NCBI GenBank assembly: GCA_002368155.1
Contig: AP018180.1
Location: 2,327,947-2,391,946, forward strand
Source: Nostoc carneum NIES-2107
GTDB lineage: Bacteria; Cyanobacteriota; Cyanobacteriia; Cyanobacteriales; Nostocaceae
Direction of reading: 5' to 3'
DNA: 64,000 nt
The notes under the pieces are model-generated. The model made no database searches and was not told where the DNA came from. It saw nothing but the letters and a program-made list of their open reading frames with translations. This document shows positions 8,169 to 16,784 of this stretch, one piece after another. The stretch's first letter is position 1. Every line of letters starts with the position of its first letter. The translations under genes were made by a program, and so were the position numbers.

Positions 8169-8878
8169 GTGCATAAATTTTCAACAGCAATAGGACAGAG
8201 AATAGAAAATAAAAATACCTGTTTTCTATTCCCTGATGCTATGCAATATTTCCACCAAATAGCAGCAACAGTTTTGAGGTAAGTATAAATTACCATAACC
8301 AACAACTCTACTGTCAATAATTGTGGTTTTAAGGTGCAAAGATAAAGACAAAATCTTTAACTCTTAAACCTATGTAAACAATGTTTGTGACTGATAAATC
8401 ATCCGGAATACACAAAATTGTTGTGCACCTACATATCTGTCACATTATTTTTTCCAATTGGTATTATCTTCCACCTTTGAGTTAACAAAGCTGACAGTTT
8501 AAACTCCTAAATCTACACCGATAAAGTTGTCAACCATTTTTTACAAATTGTTAGGACTATCTTTACAAAGCTTTGGCATTTCACTTGTATTGACAACTAC
8601 AAATCGATGTAATGTTAATCTCCTCCTTTAGTGTGATGGAAATAACCGCTAATAATTTTTTGATTACTCCTATGTGCTGTAATTGCATCACACTACCCAG
8701 GGATCTAAACTTGGGGATTACACTTGTTTGCTCCTGATGTTCGCCAGCTTTTCTATTCGATCAACCTCCAATTGAAGGCAGAAAGAATGAAAGGATGTCT
8801 ATTCAATTACTTCTGTATTGCTGACTTGGTAGAAGCAGCAATTTGAAAGAGAGTTTAGGGAGGAAGTGATTAAGGTAC
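8169..8878. other. 710-bp leader region of psaB
   Basis: No open frame is supported. The region carries an NtcA-like site (8587-8600) and ends in a purine-rich ribosome-binding stretch AGGGAGGAAG (8857-8866), 12 nt before the psaB start. The long untranslated region suggests a distant promoter. Confidence 0.5.
8587..8600 (+). promoter_or_regulatory. NtcA-like site GTA-N8-TAC upstream of psaB
   Basis: GTATTGACAACTAC matches the GTAN8TAC consensus of the nitrogen regulator NtcA and lies 279 bp upstream of the psaB start. TAN3T boxes follow at 8610, 8616 and 8629, but none has the usual spacing of about 22 bp. With six fixed bases, chance occurrences are expected in a window of this size. Confidence 0.35.
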
Positions 8879-11107
8879 ATGGCAAAAAAATTTCCTAAAT
8901 TTAGCCAGGATCTCGCCCAAGATCCGACTACGCGTCGGATTTGGTATGCGATGGCTCAGGGCAATGACTTTGAAAGCCATGATGGTATGACTGAAGAAAA
9001 TCTTTACCAAAAGATTTTCGCGACTCACTTCGGTCATGTGGCAATCATATTTCTATGGGCTTCCAGTCTCCTGTTCCACGTAGCCTGGCAAGGTAACTTT
9101 GAACAGTGGATTAAAGATCCGCTGCATATTCGCCCGATCGCTCATGCGATTTGGGATCCACACTTTGGTAAAGCAGCAGTTGATGCTTTTACCCAAGGTG
9201 GTGCTAGTAATCCAGTAAACATTGCTTATTCTGGGGTTTACCACTGGTGGTATACCATCGGGATGCGGACAAACAATGAGCTCTACATGGGCTCAGTGTT
9301 TTTACTGTTATTAGCAGCATTATTTTTGTTTGCTGGTTGGTTACATCTACAACCAAAGTATCGTCCTAGCCTCGCTTGGTTCAAGAGTGCTGAACCTCGC
9401 CTCAACCATCACTTGGCTGGTTTGTTTGGTGTGAGTTCTTTGGCTTGGGCTGGTCATTTAATTCACGTTGCCATTCCCGAATCTCGTGGTGTTCACGTTG
9501 GTTGGAGAAATTTCCTCACCACCTTGCCTCATCCTGAGGGTTTGACACCTTTGTGGACGGGTAACTGGGGTGCTTATGCTCAAAATCCAGATACACCTGG
9601 GCATTTGTTCGGTACATCTCAAGGTGCAGGGACTGCAATATTGACTTTTTTAGGTGGCTTCCACCCACAGACAGAATCACTGTGGTTGACTGATATGGCT
9701 CATCACCATTTAGCGATCGCTGTGATTTTCATCATCGCGGGTCATATGTACCGGACTAACTTTGGTCTGGGTCACAGCATCAAGGAGATGCTCAACTCCA
9801 GAAAGTTCTTTGGTATCGAAACTGAAGGACAATTTAACCTGCCACACCACGGGCTATATGACACCTACAACAACTCGCTGCACTTCCAGCTGTCTATCCA
9901 CTTAGCAGCCCTAGGTACAGCAGCTTCGTTGGTGGCGCAGCATATGTACTCCCTGCCTCCGTACACCTTTATAGCGAAGGATTACACCACGCAGGCAGCG
10001 TTGTACACCCATCATCAATATATTGCTGGATTCTTGATGATTGGTGCCTTTGCCCATGCCGGCATTTTCTGGATACGGGATTACGATCCAGAGCAAAACA
10101 AAGGCAATGTTCTTGATCGCGTACTCCAACATAAAGAGGCAATTATCTCTCACCTCAGTTGGGTATCGTTATTCTTGGGCTTCCATACTCTGGGTTTGTA
10201 CGTCCATAACGATGTCGTAGTTGCCTTTGGTACTCCAGAAAAGCAAATTCTGATTGAGCCAGTATTTGCCCAGTTCATTCAATCAGCTCACGGTAAAGCA
10301 CTCTATGGCATGAATGCTCTACTATCAAACCCAGATAGTATTGCTTACACAGCTTGGCCAAACCACGGTAACGTTTGGTTATCAGGCTGGTTGAGTGCGA
10401 TTAACTCTGGTAAGAACTCCCTCTTTTTAACTATCGGGCCTGGCGATTTCTTGGTTCACCATGCGATCGCTCTCGGTTTGCACACCACTACCCTAATTTG
10501 TGTTAAGGGTGCGTTGGATGCTCGTGGAACCAAGCTGATGCCCGATAAAAAGGACTTCGGTTTTACCTTCCCCTGTGATGGCCCTGGTCGTGGTGGTACT
10601 TGTCAAACCTCCTCTTGGGAGCAATCCTTCTTCCTGGCTACCTTCTGGATGTTGAACCTGCTAGGCTGGCTAACATTCTACTGGCACTGGAAGCATCTCG
10701 GTATTTGGCAAGGTAACGTTGCTCAGTTCAACGAAAACTCAACTTACCTCATGGGCTGGTTCCGTGATTATCTCTGGGCTAACTCTGCTCAGGTAATTAA
10801 CGGGTACAACCCCTACGGTGTAAATAACCAGTCTGTCTGGGCTTGGATGTTCCTCTTTGGACATCTGGTTTGGGCAACCGGTTTCATGTTCCTCATCGCC
10901 TGGAGAGGTTACTGGCAAGAGTTAATCGAAACTCTAGTATGGGCACACGAACGGACTCCACTTGCTAACCTAGTGCGCTGGAAAGATAAACCTGTGGCAC
11001 TTTCTATTGTTCAAGGTTGGTTAATTGGTCTAGCTCATTTCACAGTTGGCTATGTCCTTACCTTTGCAGCATTCCTGATATCTTCAACTGCTGGTAAATT
11101 TGGCTAA
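8879..11107 (+). CDS. psaB: Photosystem I P700 apoprotein A2 (orphan psaB copy)
   Basis: The 742-residue product is clearly PsaB, the thylakoid core subunit that with PsaA binds P700 and the early electron acceptors. The FX iron-sulfur motif [12 protein letters not shown] supplies Cys566 and Cys575. His662 in [11 protein letters not shown] is the probable axial ligand of P700, and Met670 the probable A0 ligand. Eleven helices and the conserved C-terminus ASTAGKFG-like end (SSTAGKFG) are intact. No psaA precedes it, unlike the usual psaA-psaB operon, so this is probably a second copy, as some Nostocales carry (psaB2). It is about one residue longer than typical PsaB, with an altered stretch ([14 protein letters not shown]) after the FX loop. 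A terminator follows. Confidence 0.97.
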   Translation: MAKKFPKFSQDLAQDPTTRRIWYAMAQGNDFESHDGMTEENLYQKIFATHFGHVAIIFLWASSLLFHVAWQGNFEQWIKDPLHIRPIAHAIWDPHFGKAAVDAFTQGGASNPVNIAYSGVYHWWYTIGMRTNNELYMGSVFLLLLAALFLFAGWLHLQPKYRPSLAWFKSAEPRLNHHLAGLFGVSSLAWAGHLIHVAIPESRGVHVGWRNFLTTLPHPEGLTPLWTGNWGAYAQNPDTPGHLFGTSQGAGTAILTFLGGFHPQTESLWLTDMAHHHLAIAVIFIIAGHMYRTNFGLGHSIKEMLNSRKFFGIETEGQFNLPHHGLYDTYNNSLHFQLSIHLAALGTAASLVAQHMYSLPPYTFIAKDYTTQAALYTHHQYIAGFLMIGAFAHAGIFWIRDYDPEQNKGNVLDRVLQHKEAIISHLSWVSLFLGFHTLGLYVHNDVVVAFGTPEKQILIEPVFAQFIQSAHGKALYGMNALLSNPDSIAYTAWPNHGNVWLSGWLSAINSGKNSLFLTIGPGDFLVHHAIALGLHTTTLICVKGALDARGTKLMPDKKDFGFTFPCDGPGRGGTCQTSSWEQSFFLATFWMLNLLGWLTFYWHWKHLGIWQGNVAQFNENSTYLMGWFRDYLWANSAQVINGYNPYGVNNQSVWAWMFLFGHLVWATGFMFLIAWRGYWQELIETLVWAHERTPLANLVRWKDKPVALSIVQGWLIGLAHFTVGYVLTFAAFLISSTAGKFG

Positions 11108-11142
11108 AAATTTTTGATATCCTCTGACCTTTTGCAATCCTT

Positions 11143-11177
11143 CCTCACTATGTTGTCATTATAGTGAGGAGTTTTTT
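11143..11177 (+). terminator. Rho-independent terminator of psaB
   Basis: A perfect 9-bp stem CCTCACTAT / ATAGTGAGG with a 9-nt loop is followed by AGTTTTTT. It starts 36 bp after the psaB stop. Confidence 0.85.
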
Positions 11178-11198
11178 ATCAGAATATCTTGATTCCCT

Positions 11199-11240
11199 AT
11201 TACCCAATCCCCAATCCCCAATCCCCAATCCCCAGTCCCT
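11199..11240. repeat. Heptanucleotide tandem repeat (CCCAATC)
   Basis: Consecutive CCCAATC/CCCAGTC units fill the gap between the psaB terminator and the end of the minus-strand GGDEF gene, reaching its stop codon. Confidence 0.75.
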
Positions 11241-12189
11241 AACTAATATGATAACGATTCTTCCCAAATGCTTTTGCCTGATACATTGCCGCATCTGCCT
11301 TGCGTAGTAATTCTTCAGGTAATTTATCGTTTTTCGAGATTGTTGATATGCCAATGCTGACAGAACAAGAGAGATGATGACCGTTGACTAAAACAGGTTG
11401 TTTTAGGGATGCAATTACTTGATTAGCTATCCGAGCCGCACCACGAAAATCTTTGATATCTTCCAACAAAATTACAAATTCATCTCCACCCAGACGGGCG
11501 ATAAAATCTCCCCATCGTAGTTTAGCTTTTAACTTTTTGCTAATTTCAATTAAAAATTTATCTCCGGTATCATGACCAAAGTTATCATTAATGGCCTTAA
11601 ATTCATCTAAGTCTAAAAATAATATCGAATAAAAATAGTTATCATAATGTTGCCTACAGGCGATCGCATAATCTAACTGCTGCATAAAGTAGGCTCGATT
11701 GGGTAATCCTGTTAGAGGATCATGCATCGCAATTCGGCGTAAATTTTCTTCCAACGCTTTGCGCTCTGTGATATCACGAATAATATTTAGTAAATAAGTT
11801 TTTCCTTGCCATTCTAAAAGTTTTACTGATAATAAGCCTATGCGTTTTTCACCATTTTTGAGACAAAATTCAATTTCCAAATTCTCAACGGTTTGTTGAT
11901 TTATGAGCTTTTTTTGAATTTTTGAGTATGTTGCTGTAGTAAATCCCATATCTAACACGGTAATCGGGTAACCAATCACATTCTCGCGACTGTAGCCCGT
12001 TACATTGAGAAATGACTGATTAATCTCTACACAATAACCTTGACTGCGTGTAGTGATTATTATTAAATCAGGAAAGTAATCGATAAATTTAAAATAATTA
12101 TCTGATAATTTGTCAGATTTATGATTTTTTTTAGGCTTTTTATTATCTTGAATTATACCAGCTTTCCAACTAGTATCGATAGATTCCAT
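11239..12189 (-). CDS. PAS-GGDEF diguanylate cyclase
   Basis: The 316-residue cytoplasmic protein has a PAS domain (about 32-142, with FPDLIIITTRSQGYCVEINQ and the C-cap DITERK) and a GGDEF domain (about 150-316). The active-site motif GGDEF is intact at 234-238, and an RxxD inhibitory site (RWGD, 225-228) sits five residues before it, so it should make cyclic di-GMP and be product-inhibited. There is no membrane segment, so the PAS domain would sense a cytoplasmic signal or cofactor. It follows the cyclodehydratase gene by 63 bp on the same strand and may be co-transcribed, though a functional link is not established. Confidence 0.93.
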   Translation of the reverse strand: MESIDTSWKAGIIQDNKKPKKNHKSDKLSDNYFKFIDYFPDLIIITTRSQGYCVEINQSFLNVTGYSRENVIGYPITVLDMGFTTATYSKIQKKLINQQTVENLEIEFCLKNGEKRIGLLSVKLLEWQGKTYLLNIIRDITERKALEENLRRIAMHDPLTGLPNRAYFMQQLDYAIACRQHYDNYFYSILFLDLDEFKAINDNFGHDTGDKFLIEISKKLKAKLRWGDFIARLGGDEFVILLEDIKDFRGAARIANQVIASLKQPVLVNGHHLSCSVSIGISTISKNDKLPEELLRKADAAMYQAKAFGKNRYHIS

Positions 12190-12252
12190 AGGTTAAATAT
12201 ATGCTAAAAAGCAATTCCTGATAATATTTGAATTCTTTGCAGCAACACAGGT

Positions 12253-14490
12253 CTAAATAAACATAGGAATTGGATTTAGTTGGTCTTCTGTTAATTTTGT
12301 TTTTAACCATCCCAGTTGTACGGGTACATCGTAAAGCCGACCTGGGGCAAACTGTGCCCAAAAATGACGTAAACCAGGAACTACAACTTTAACAACAGCC
12401 ATTCCAATATCTGGACGTGTTTGCTCGAGAACCAATATTTCTAATCCATGTTTAGCTGCTATATCAACACAAGCCAGCACATCTACTTGCAAATCTTGAC
12501 TGTGGTAAACAGGATAGTCTCCGTAAACTTTAGGAATTACATTGGCATCGGGAGCAAGATAAACTTGGTTATTTAATGTTGCTGTTTGGCACCAATTTTG
12601 CATATCCTGACGAGTAAATTTGGCAGAAGAATTTGGATTTGCCCCATTAGAAAGAAATATCATTTGATTCATTTCAGTGACAGCACGTAATAGGGCTACT
12701 TTGGGATGAAAGTGAGTCCCAAAGCCAAACAGAATATCTTCTGGTTGGTGATTGATGCGTCGAGAAATGGCGGCAAAGGTGGGAATATTTAAATCAGTAG
12801 TGAGGTCTAATACCCAAAAATCGCGTCCAATCAATTGATAGTAGCTTTTTAATTTATCCAAATAAGGCTCGTCAAAACTATTTAAATCAACAGCAGGTCT
12901 TTGTAACCGGTTGTACCACCAAATTGCTACTGCATCTCGCTCTACCAACTCCATAAATCCTTGGAGAATAGCTTCTTCTTTACAAGTTCCCGCAGCGGTT
13001 CCATTGGTATCTGCATAACAAAAGCAAGCATCTTCAGCTAAAGGATAGCCATAATAACAATATGCTGTGGGTAGATATTTGAATTGCTGATTGCTGAGCG
13101 ACCAAATGGGAGTCCATTCAATTTCTTGATTGTCATCAAAGGGTACAGGTACCCATTGAATAATCTCATGTTGCTGATTCCAGGTTTGGCGATCGCAATA
13201 TTGATTCGCGCTATAGTGCATACACTCGTAGGGATGAATAGCCTGTTCGCGGAGATTGGTGTAAGCAGCTTTGATTCTTGGTTCTTCTCCCGTATAGGTT
13301 CCACAGTAGCGCTCAATTGCTTCCCCAACAGCACTCATTTTCGCTTGGGCCGCTGTTGTTCCTTTACCAAAGCTTTTTAGGCGCGCTGTCTGGCGTAAAT
13401 CTTCTAACTGTCTACCTTCTTTCGGAAAACTATGCTCTACAACATAAGCATGAATTAAATCGTTCTGGGGAAAAGGTTGAAATAAACTGCTGATAATTCC
13501 TGTAATCGGGCTAATATGATGTTCGTATTTTTGTAAGGCTTTTTCAGGCGCACAGCTGCGATACCCACCATCATCACTCAACGGCTGCTGATGATTTAGC
13601 ACCAATGGTTGAGCTTGGCGTTGACTTAGATAAGTCGGCTCACCACAACAATGACATTGTGGACGACGAACTAAGGTATGGCGTTGCAAGTTAAGATGCA
13701 GCAAATCAAAAGTTAACAGAGTTCCTTCTAAAGGATGTGGTTGTGGGTGACTTAACCATTTAGCAATTTCTGTAGCTGCAAGATTTAACCCAGTGTTGAC
13801 AGTTGAAGGTAAAGCCGCACGGGAAATCGGAAACGAGTTGAGAGTTTGTTGTTGCGCTTGTAAAAAAGACTCAACCCCACGATTCATCCGCAGACGTTGT
13901 GCTAAACATTCCCAACATCCTGTATCTCCAGGTTTAAAGATAGGGCCAATCCAAATTACGCCACCGACTGGCTTGACTAGCAACCAAGAACGCTTTTCTT
14001 GTAAAGCTTCTCGGTTAAAATTTGCCAAATCAGGCTGGAGATAATCATCTGTGACTACAACAGCAAACTTACCAAAATCACCAATGGGAATATTCAGGGA
14101 TTCCAAGATGTTATGCAATGGTTCAGATGTGACATTACCAAATGTGGTAATGCTAACTTTCGATTCTTGGAAACGTTGGCTGACAACGCTAGCATCTTGA
14201 TTCAGCAGTTCCCAAAAAGCTGATGCTCCCAGTGGGATATGATCTGCATTGGTAATATATCCCTTACGTTCCAGTTGTTGTAGTGCGTAGATAATCTCGT
14301 CAGCCGTAGCTTGTCCTTGCAGCTGTTGAGCGATTTCAGCCACAGAGTAAAGCCCGTTGAGTAGTGGTGCTAGTAGGCAATATAAACGCCCATTTAACAC
14401 AAAATGCCCTTTCTCACTTAATAGGAATACAGTTTTAGGAGGAGATATTTCCACATGGAAGTGTGCTTTAAACTTCGGCTGACTAAGCAT
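12253..14490 (-). CDS. RRE/E1-like/YcaO fused cyclodehydratase (azol(in)e RiPP maturation)
   Basis: The 745-residue protein has three parts. Residues 20-80 resemble a RiPP recognition element, a winged-helix that binds leader peptides (FVLNGRLYCLLAPLLNGL ... ALQQLERKGYIT). Residues 90-300 are a degenerate E1-like partner with zinc cysteines Cys192/Cys195 (GCWEC) and Cys279/Cys281/Cys282 (CHCC). Residues 340-745 form a YcaO domain with ATP-binding glutamates in SAVGEAIER (386-394) and a later MELVERDAVA, ending in the proline-bearing tail NPIPMFI typical of azoline-forming YcaOs. Known members turn Cys/Ser/Thr of a peptide into thiazolines or oxazolines using ATP. Two leader-bearing proteins lie just upstream on the same strand and are the best substrate candidates. 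No dehydrogenase or exporter is in view. Confidence 0.9.
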   Translation of the reverse strand: MLSQPKFKAHFHVEISPPKTVFLLSEKGHFVLNGRLYCLLAPLLNGLYSVAEIAQQLQGQATADEIIYALQQLERKGYITNADHIPLGASAFWELLNQDASVVSQRFQESKVSITTFGNVTSEPLHNILESLNIPIGDFGKFAVVVTDDYLQPDLANFNREALQEKRSWLLVKPVGGVIWIGPIFKPGDTGCWECLAQRLRMNRGVESFLQAQQQTLNSFPISRAALPSTVNTGLNLAATEIAKWLSHPQPHPLEGTLLTFDLLHLNLQRHTLVRRPQCHCCGEPTYLSQRQAQPLVLNHQQPLSDDGGYRSCAPEKALQKYEHHISPITGIISSLFQPFPQNDLIHAYVVEHSFPKEGRQLEDLRQTARLKSFGKGTTAAQAKMSAVGEAIERYCGTYTGEEPRIKAAYTNLREQAIHPYECMHYSANQYCDRQTWNQQHEIIQWVPVPFDDNQEIEWTPIWSLSNQQFKYLPTAYCYYGYPLAEDACFCYADTNGTAAGTCKEEAILQGFMELVERDAVAIWWYNRLQRPAVDLNSFDEPYLDKLKSYYQLIGRDFWVLDLTTDLNIPTFAAISRRINHQPEDILFGFGTHFHPKVALLRAVTEMNQMIFLSNGANPNSSAKFTRQDMQNWCQTATLNNQVYLAPDANVIPKVYGDYPVYHSQDLQVDVLACVDIAAKHGLEILVLEQTRPDIGMAVVKVVVPGLRHFWAQFAPGRLYDVPVQLGWLKTKLTEDQLNPIPMFI

Positions 14491-14917
14491 AATTCTGGTA
14501 GTGAAATAATTCTTTAATTAAACTGGCTGTGGTAATTGTTTGTTGATGGAACATAGACATAATGTTAAAAAAGCCTTAATTTGATGAATATGTAAAAAAA
14601 ATCTTTGCTAATCTCTAATAATTAACACAACTTTTAAAAATAGTTGTAGTGTTTGTCCAAAAAAAATCGTTTTGGACTTTATTTAAACTTAAATGTTGGC
14701 TAGGAAATTACTGAATAAATGAAATCACTTTTGCATTTATTTCAGCAATTTCAGATAGGTTATGTAGCAACAATCATGATTTAGAACAGTAAAGACACGG
14801 AATGGCTACCCTAGGAGTTATATCTTCTCTATCTCAAATTTGAGTCAAGAAGGAGTAGCTGTAGAGTAGCCGAGAAAAAACATCACAAATATGTTCACAA
14901 ACAATTTAAAATTGCTG
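14491..14917. other. 427-bp gap between YcaO gene and leader-S74 gene 1
   Basis: AT-rich, with no coding frame noted. It contains the long inverted repeat at 14804-14871, listed separately. Confidence 0.4.
14804..14871. promoter_or_regulatory. Long hairpin between leader-S74 gene 1 and YcaO gene
   Basis: GGCTACCCTA (14804-14813) pairs with TAGAGTAGCC (14862-14871) with one mismatch, enclosing a 12-bp palindrome CTCAAATTTGAG (14833-14844). On the minus strand it lies after the leader-S74 genes and before the cyclodehydratase, so it could partly terminate or process the transcript and set substrate-to-enzyme ratio. Confidence 0.4.
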
Positions 14918-15427
14918 TTATTGCTTTAATTCAAGTAATTGTGTTTGCAATTCATTGATTTGAGATGCTTGCTTTTGCACTACATGGTAAAGTGCTTGAA
15001 TCGCGGCAAAAGCTACACCATGAGCATCGACAACATTAATGCTGCGATCGCTCTCACCCAGGTGGAAAGTGGCTGCAAAGTCTTGAGCCATCGGGCCAAT
15101 ATGGCGAACTGTTTGATCTTGGTCTTTGTATTGCCAAGTTGTAATCGGTAACTTAGCGATACCTTGAAGAATAGCGTAGATATCAACCTCAGCTATGGAT
15201 TCTTTGAGATGGCGATCGCTTTTATAGCGGATAGAACCATTGGGGTCATACTCCATATTTAGATTTTTTTGCAGCCCCAGAGCGTTGAGGATACCATTGT
15301 TAGCAGGAATTTCCTGACCTCCTGGATTAATATAACCACAACCTCCAACACAATTTGCTAAATCAGTATCAGTTAATTCGGCAATTAAACTCTCTTGAAT
15401 CAGCAATTCTTGATTTTTACTATCCAT
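14918..15427 (-). CDS. Double-glycine leader protein with C-terminal S74 chaperone domain (1)
   Basis: The 169-residue protein starts with a RiPP-like leader: QESLIAELTDTDLANCVGG, ending in Gly28-Gly29 followed by Cys30. This resembles Nif11/NHLP-type leaders (L(S/T)D--L--V-GG). Residues 30-69 form a short Gly/Asn/Pro-rich segment with no clear fold. From about 58 to 169 is a peptidase S74 / intramolecular chaperone domain, as in phage tail fibres: SDRHLKESI (Ser70-Asp71, Lys75), WQYKDQD, RHIGPMAQDF, and a C-terminal coiled coil (QINELQTQLLELKQ). Such domains trimerise and cut themselves before the Ser-Asp pair. The start has a GGAG 12 nt upstream. It is closely related to the gene at 15611 and next to the YcaO gene. 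Confidence 0.85.
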   Translation of the reverse strand: MDSKNQELLIQESLIAELTDTDLANCVGGCGYINPGGQEIPANNGILNALGLQKNLNMEYDPNGSIRYKSDRHLKESIAEVDIYAILQGIAKLPITTWQYKDQDQTVRHIGPMAQDFAATFHLGESDRSINVVDAHGVAFAAIQALYHVVQKQASQINELQTQLLELKQ

Positions 15428-15610
15428 AATTTATTAACTCCTATCGATAAATTTCTTGTTAAAAGAAGATAATATTCTCTATTTTTTCCTAATTTCTTTT
15501 TACAGATATCAAACAAAGCTATAATGCTGGTTTTAAAAAGATTAAGTCTGTATTTAAAGTCAAAAAATGCTGGTATATTACTGAGAAATGCTAAAAAATC
15601 GATGCAACTA

Positions 15611-16156
15611 CTAAATAATCTGTTGCTTTAACTCAACTAACTGTGTTTGCAGTTGATTAATTTGAGCATCTTGCTTTTGAATTACTTGGTAAAGTGCTTG
15701 AATAGCTGCTAAAGCTACACCATTAGCATCGACAACATTAATAGTGCGATCGCTCTCCCCAACATTGAAAGTAGCTGCAAAGTCTTGAGCCATTGGGCCA
15801 ATATGGCGAATTGTCTCGTCTTGGTCTTTGTATTGCCAGGTAGTAATTGGTAAACTGGCAATACCCTGAAGAATGCTGTGGACATCAGCCTCAACTACAG
15901 CTTCTTTGACATTGCGATCGCTTATATAGCGCCTTGAGCCATTAGGATCGTAAGAGATGCCTAAAAAGGTGATTTTGAGCTTGGTTTCTCCTAATAGTGG
16001 CAGTTCATATAACGGCACTTGTGCAACTTTATCGTTGCTAGAAGTAATCTGAATATCACAGCCACCAACATAATCTGCTAATTGCTCATCACTTAAATCC
16101 TCAAGTAAAGATTCTGTCACGCTCAAATTTTGAGGGTTCACATCCATATTATTCAT
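15611..16156 (-). CDS. Double-glycine leader protein with C-terminal S74 chaperone domain (2)
   Basis: I chose the ATG at 16154-16156 (181 residues); TTG and GTG codons just upstream are weaker. The leader VTESLLEDLSDEQLADYVGG ends in a double Gly followed by Cys33. A variable segment of about 46 residues follows, unlike that of the paralogue, with Ser/Thr residues (ITSSND) and a Leu/Pro stretch. The last 110 residues are nearly the same S74 domain: YDPNGS, SDRNVKEAV (Ser79-Asp80), RHIGPMAQDF, and coiled coil QINQLQTQLVELKQ. The usual Arg of the SDxRLK motif is Asn here and His in the paralogue. The pattern of conserved leader, divergent core and conserved tail is what a precursor family shows. 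Confidence 0.85.
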   Translation of the reverse strand: MNNMDVNPQNLSVTESLLEDLSDEQLADYVGGCDIQITSSNDKVAQVPLYELPLLGETKLKITFLGISYDPNGSRRYISDRNVKEAVVEADVHSILQGIASLPITTWQYKDQDETIRHIGPMAQDFAATFNVGESDRTINVVDANGVALAAIQALYQVIQKQDAQINQLQTQLVELKQQII

Positions 16157-16784
16157 CACCAATGTGTAAATTACATTTGGATCAACAGCTAACTGATTTA
16201 TCTTGTTAGATAAATCACAAAATTATTTACTAGTAGTCAAATATTTAGCTTGTAGACAACATATTAGCTAGATAGAATAGTTGCTTATTCAAGCTAAATA
16301 CTCTGACAATTAGTCAACTTATCTTGTATTTACATTGTTTGCCAAAATCGCTTCAATGTAAATTACATACTAAAAAATTACTTTTAAAAAATATATAGTA
16401 ATAGTACGCAAATTAGAGTTTAACTAATTCATAGAATCTTTAATAACAAATACTTATACAATTCAAGTAATCCAAGAAATTTTGCCGGAAATGAGATGTT
16501 ATAAGGCTATTTGCTAGACTTCAACTGGATTAATAACTCAAAAATCGCAGCAATTTATTTAAAAACAGTGATTAATCAAGTCTGAGAGCAATAATCAAAC
16601 AGTGAAAATACTGATTTATGGGCTTGATAACTTTACGGAATATCTAAAAATTTCTTCTGATAATAATTCAAAAAAACTTTGCAACACATCAATCATCCGT
16701 ACCTCACGTTGGCGTAAAATCTCTGTTTGAGAAGTTACCATCTATTGTCAATCAATCAGCAACACCAATTATTTTGATTAATAT
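16157..16784. other. 628-bp AT-rich gap, no gene seen
   Basis: Very AT-rich and without a credible frame or strong hairpin. It lies upstream of the leader-S74 genes and downstream of the adhesin gene on the minus strand, so a promoter for the leader-S74 / YcaO run probably lies here. Confidence 0.4.

Noticed and set aside
8879-11107. psaB as part of a far-red photoacclimation cluster
   Set aside because: No psaA2, rfpABC, chlF or other far-red genes are in the window.
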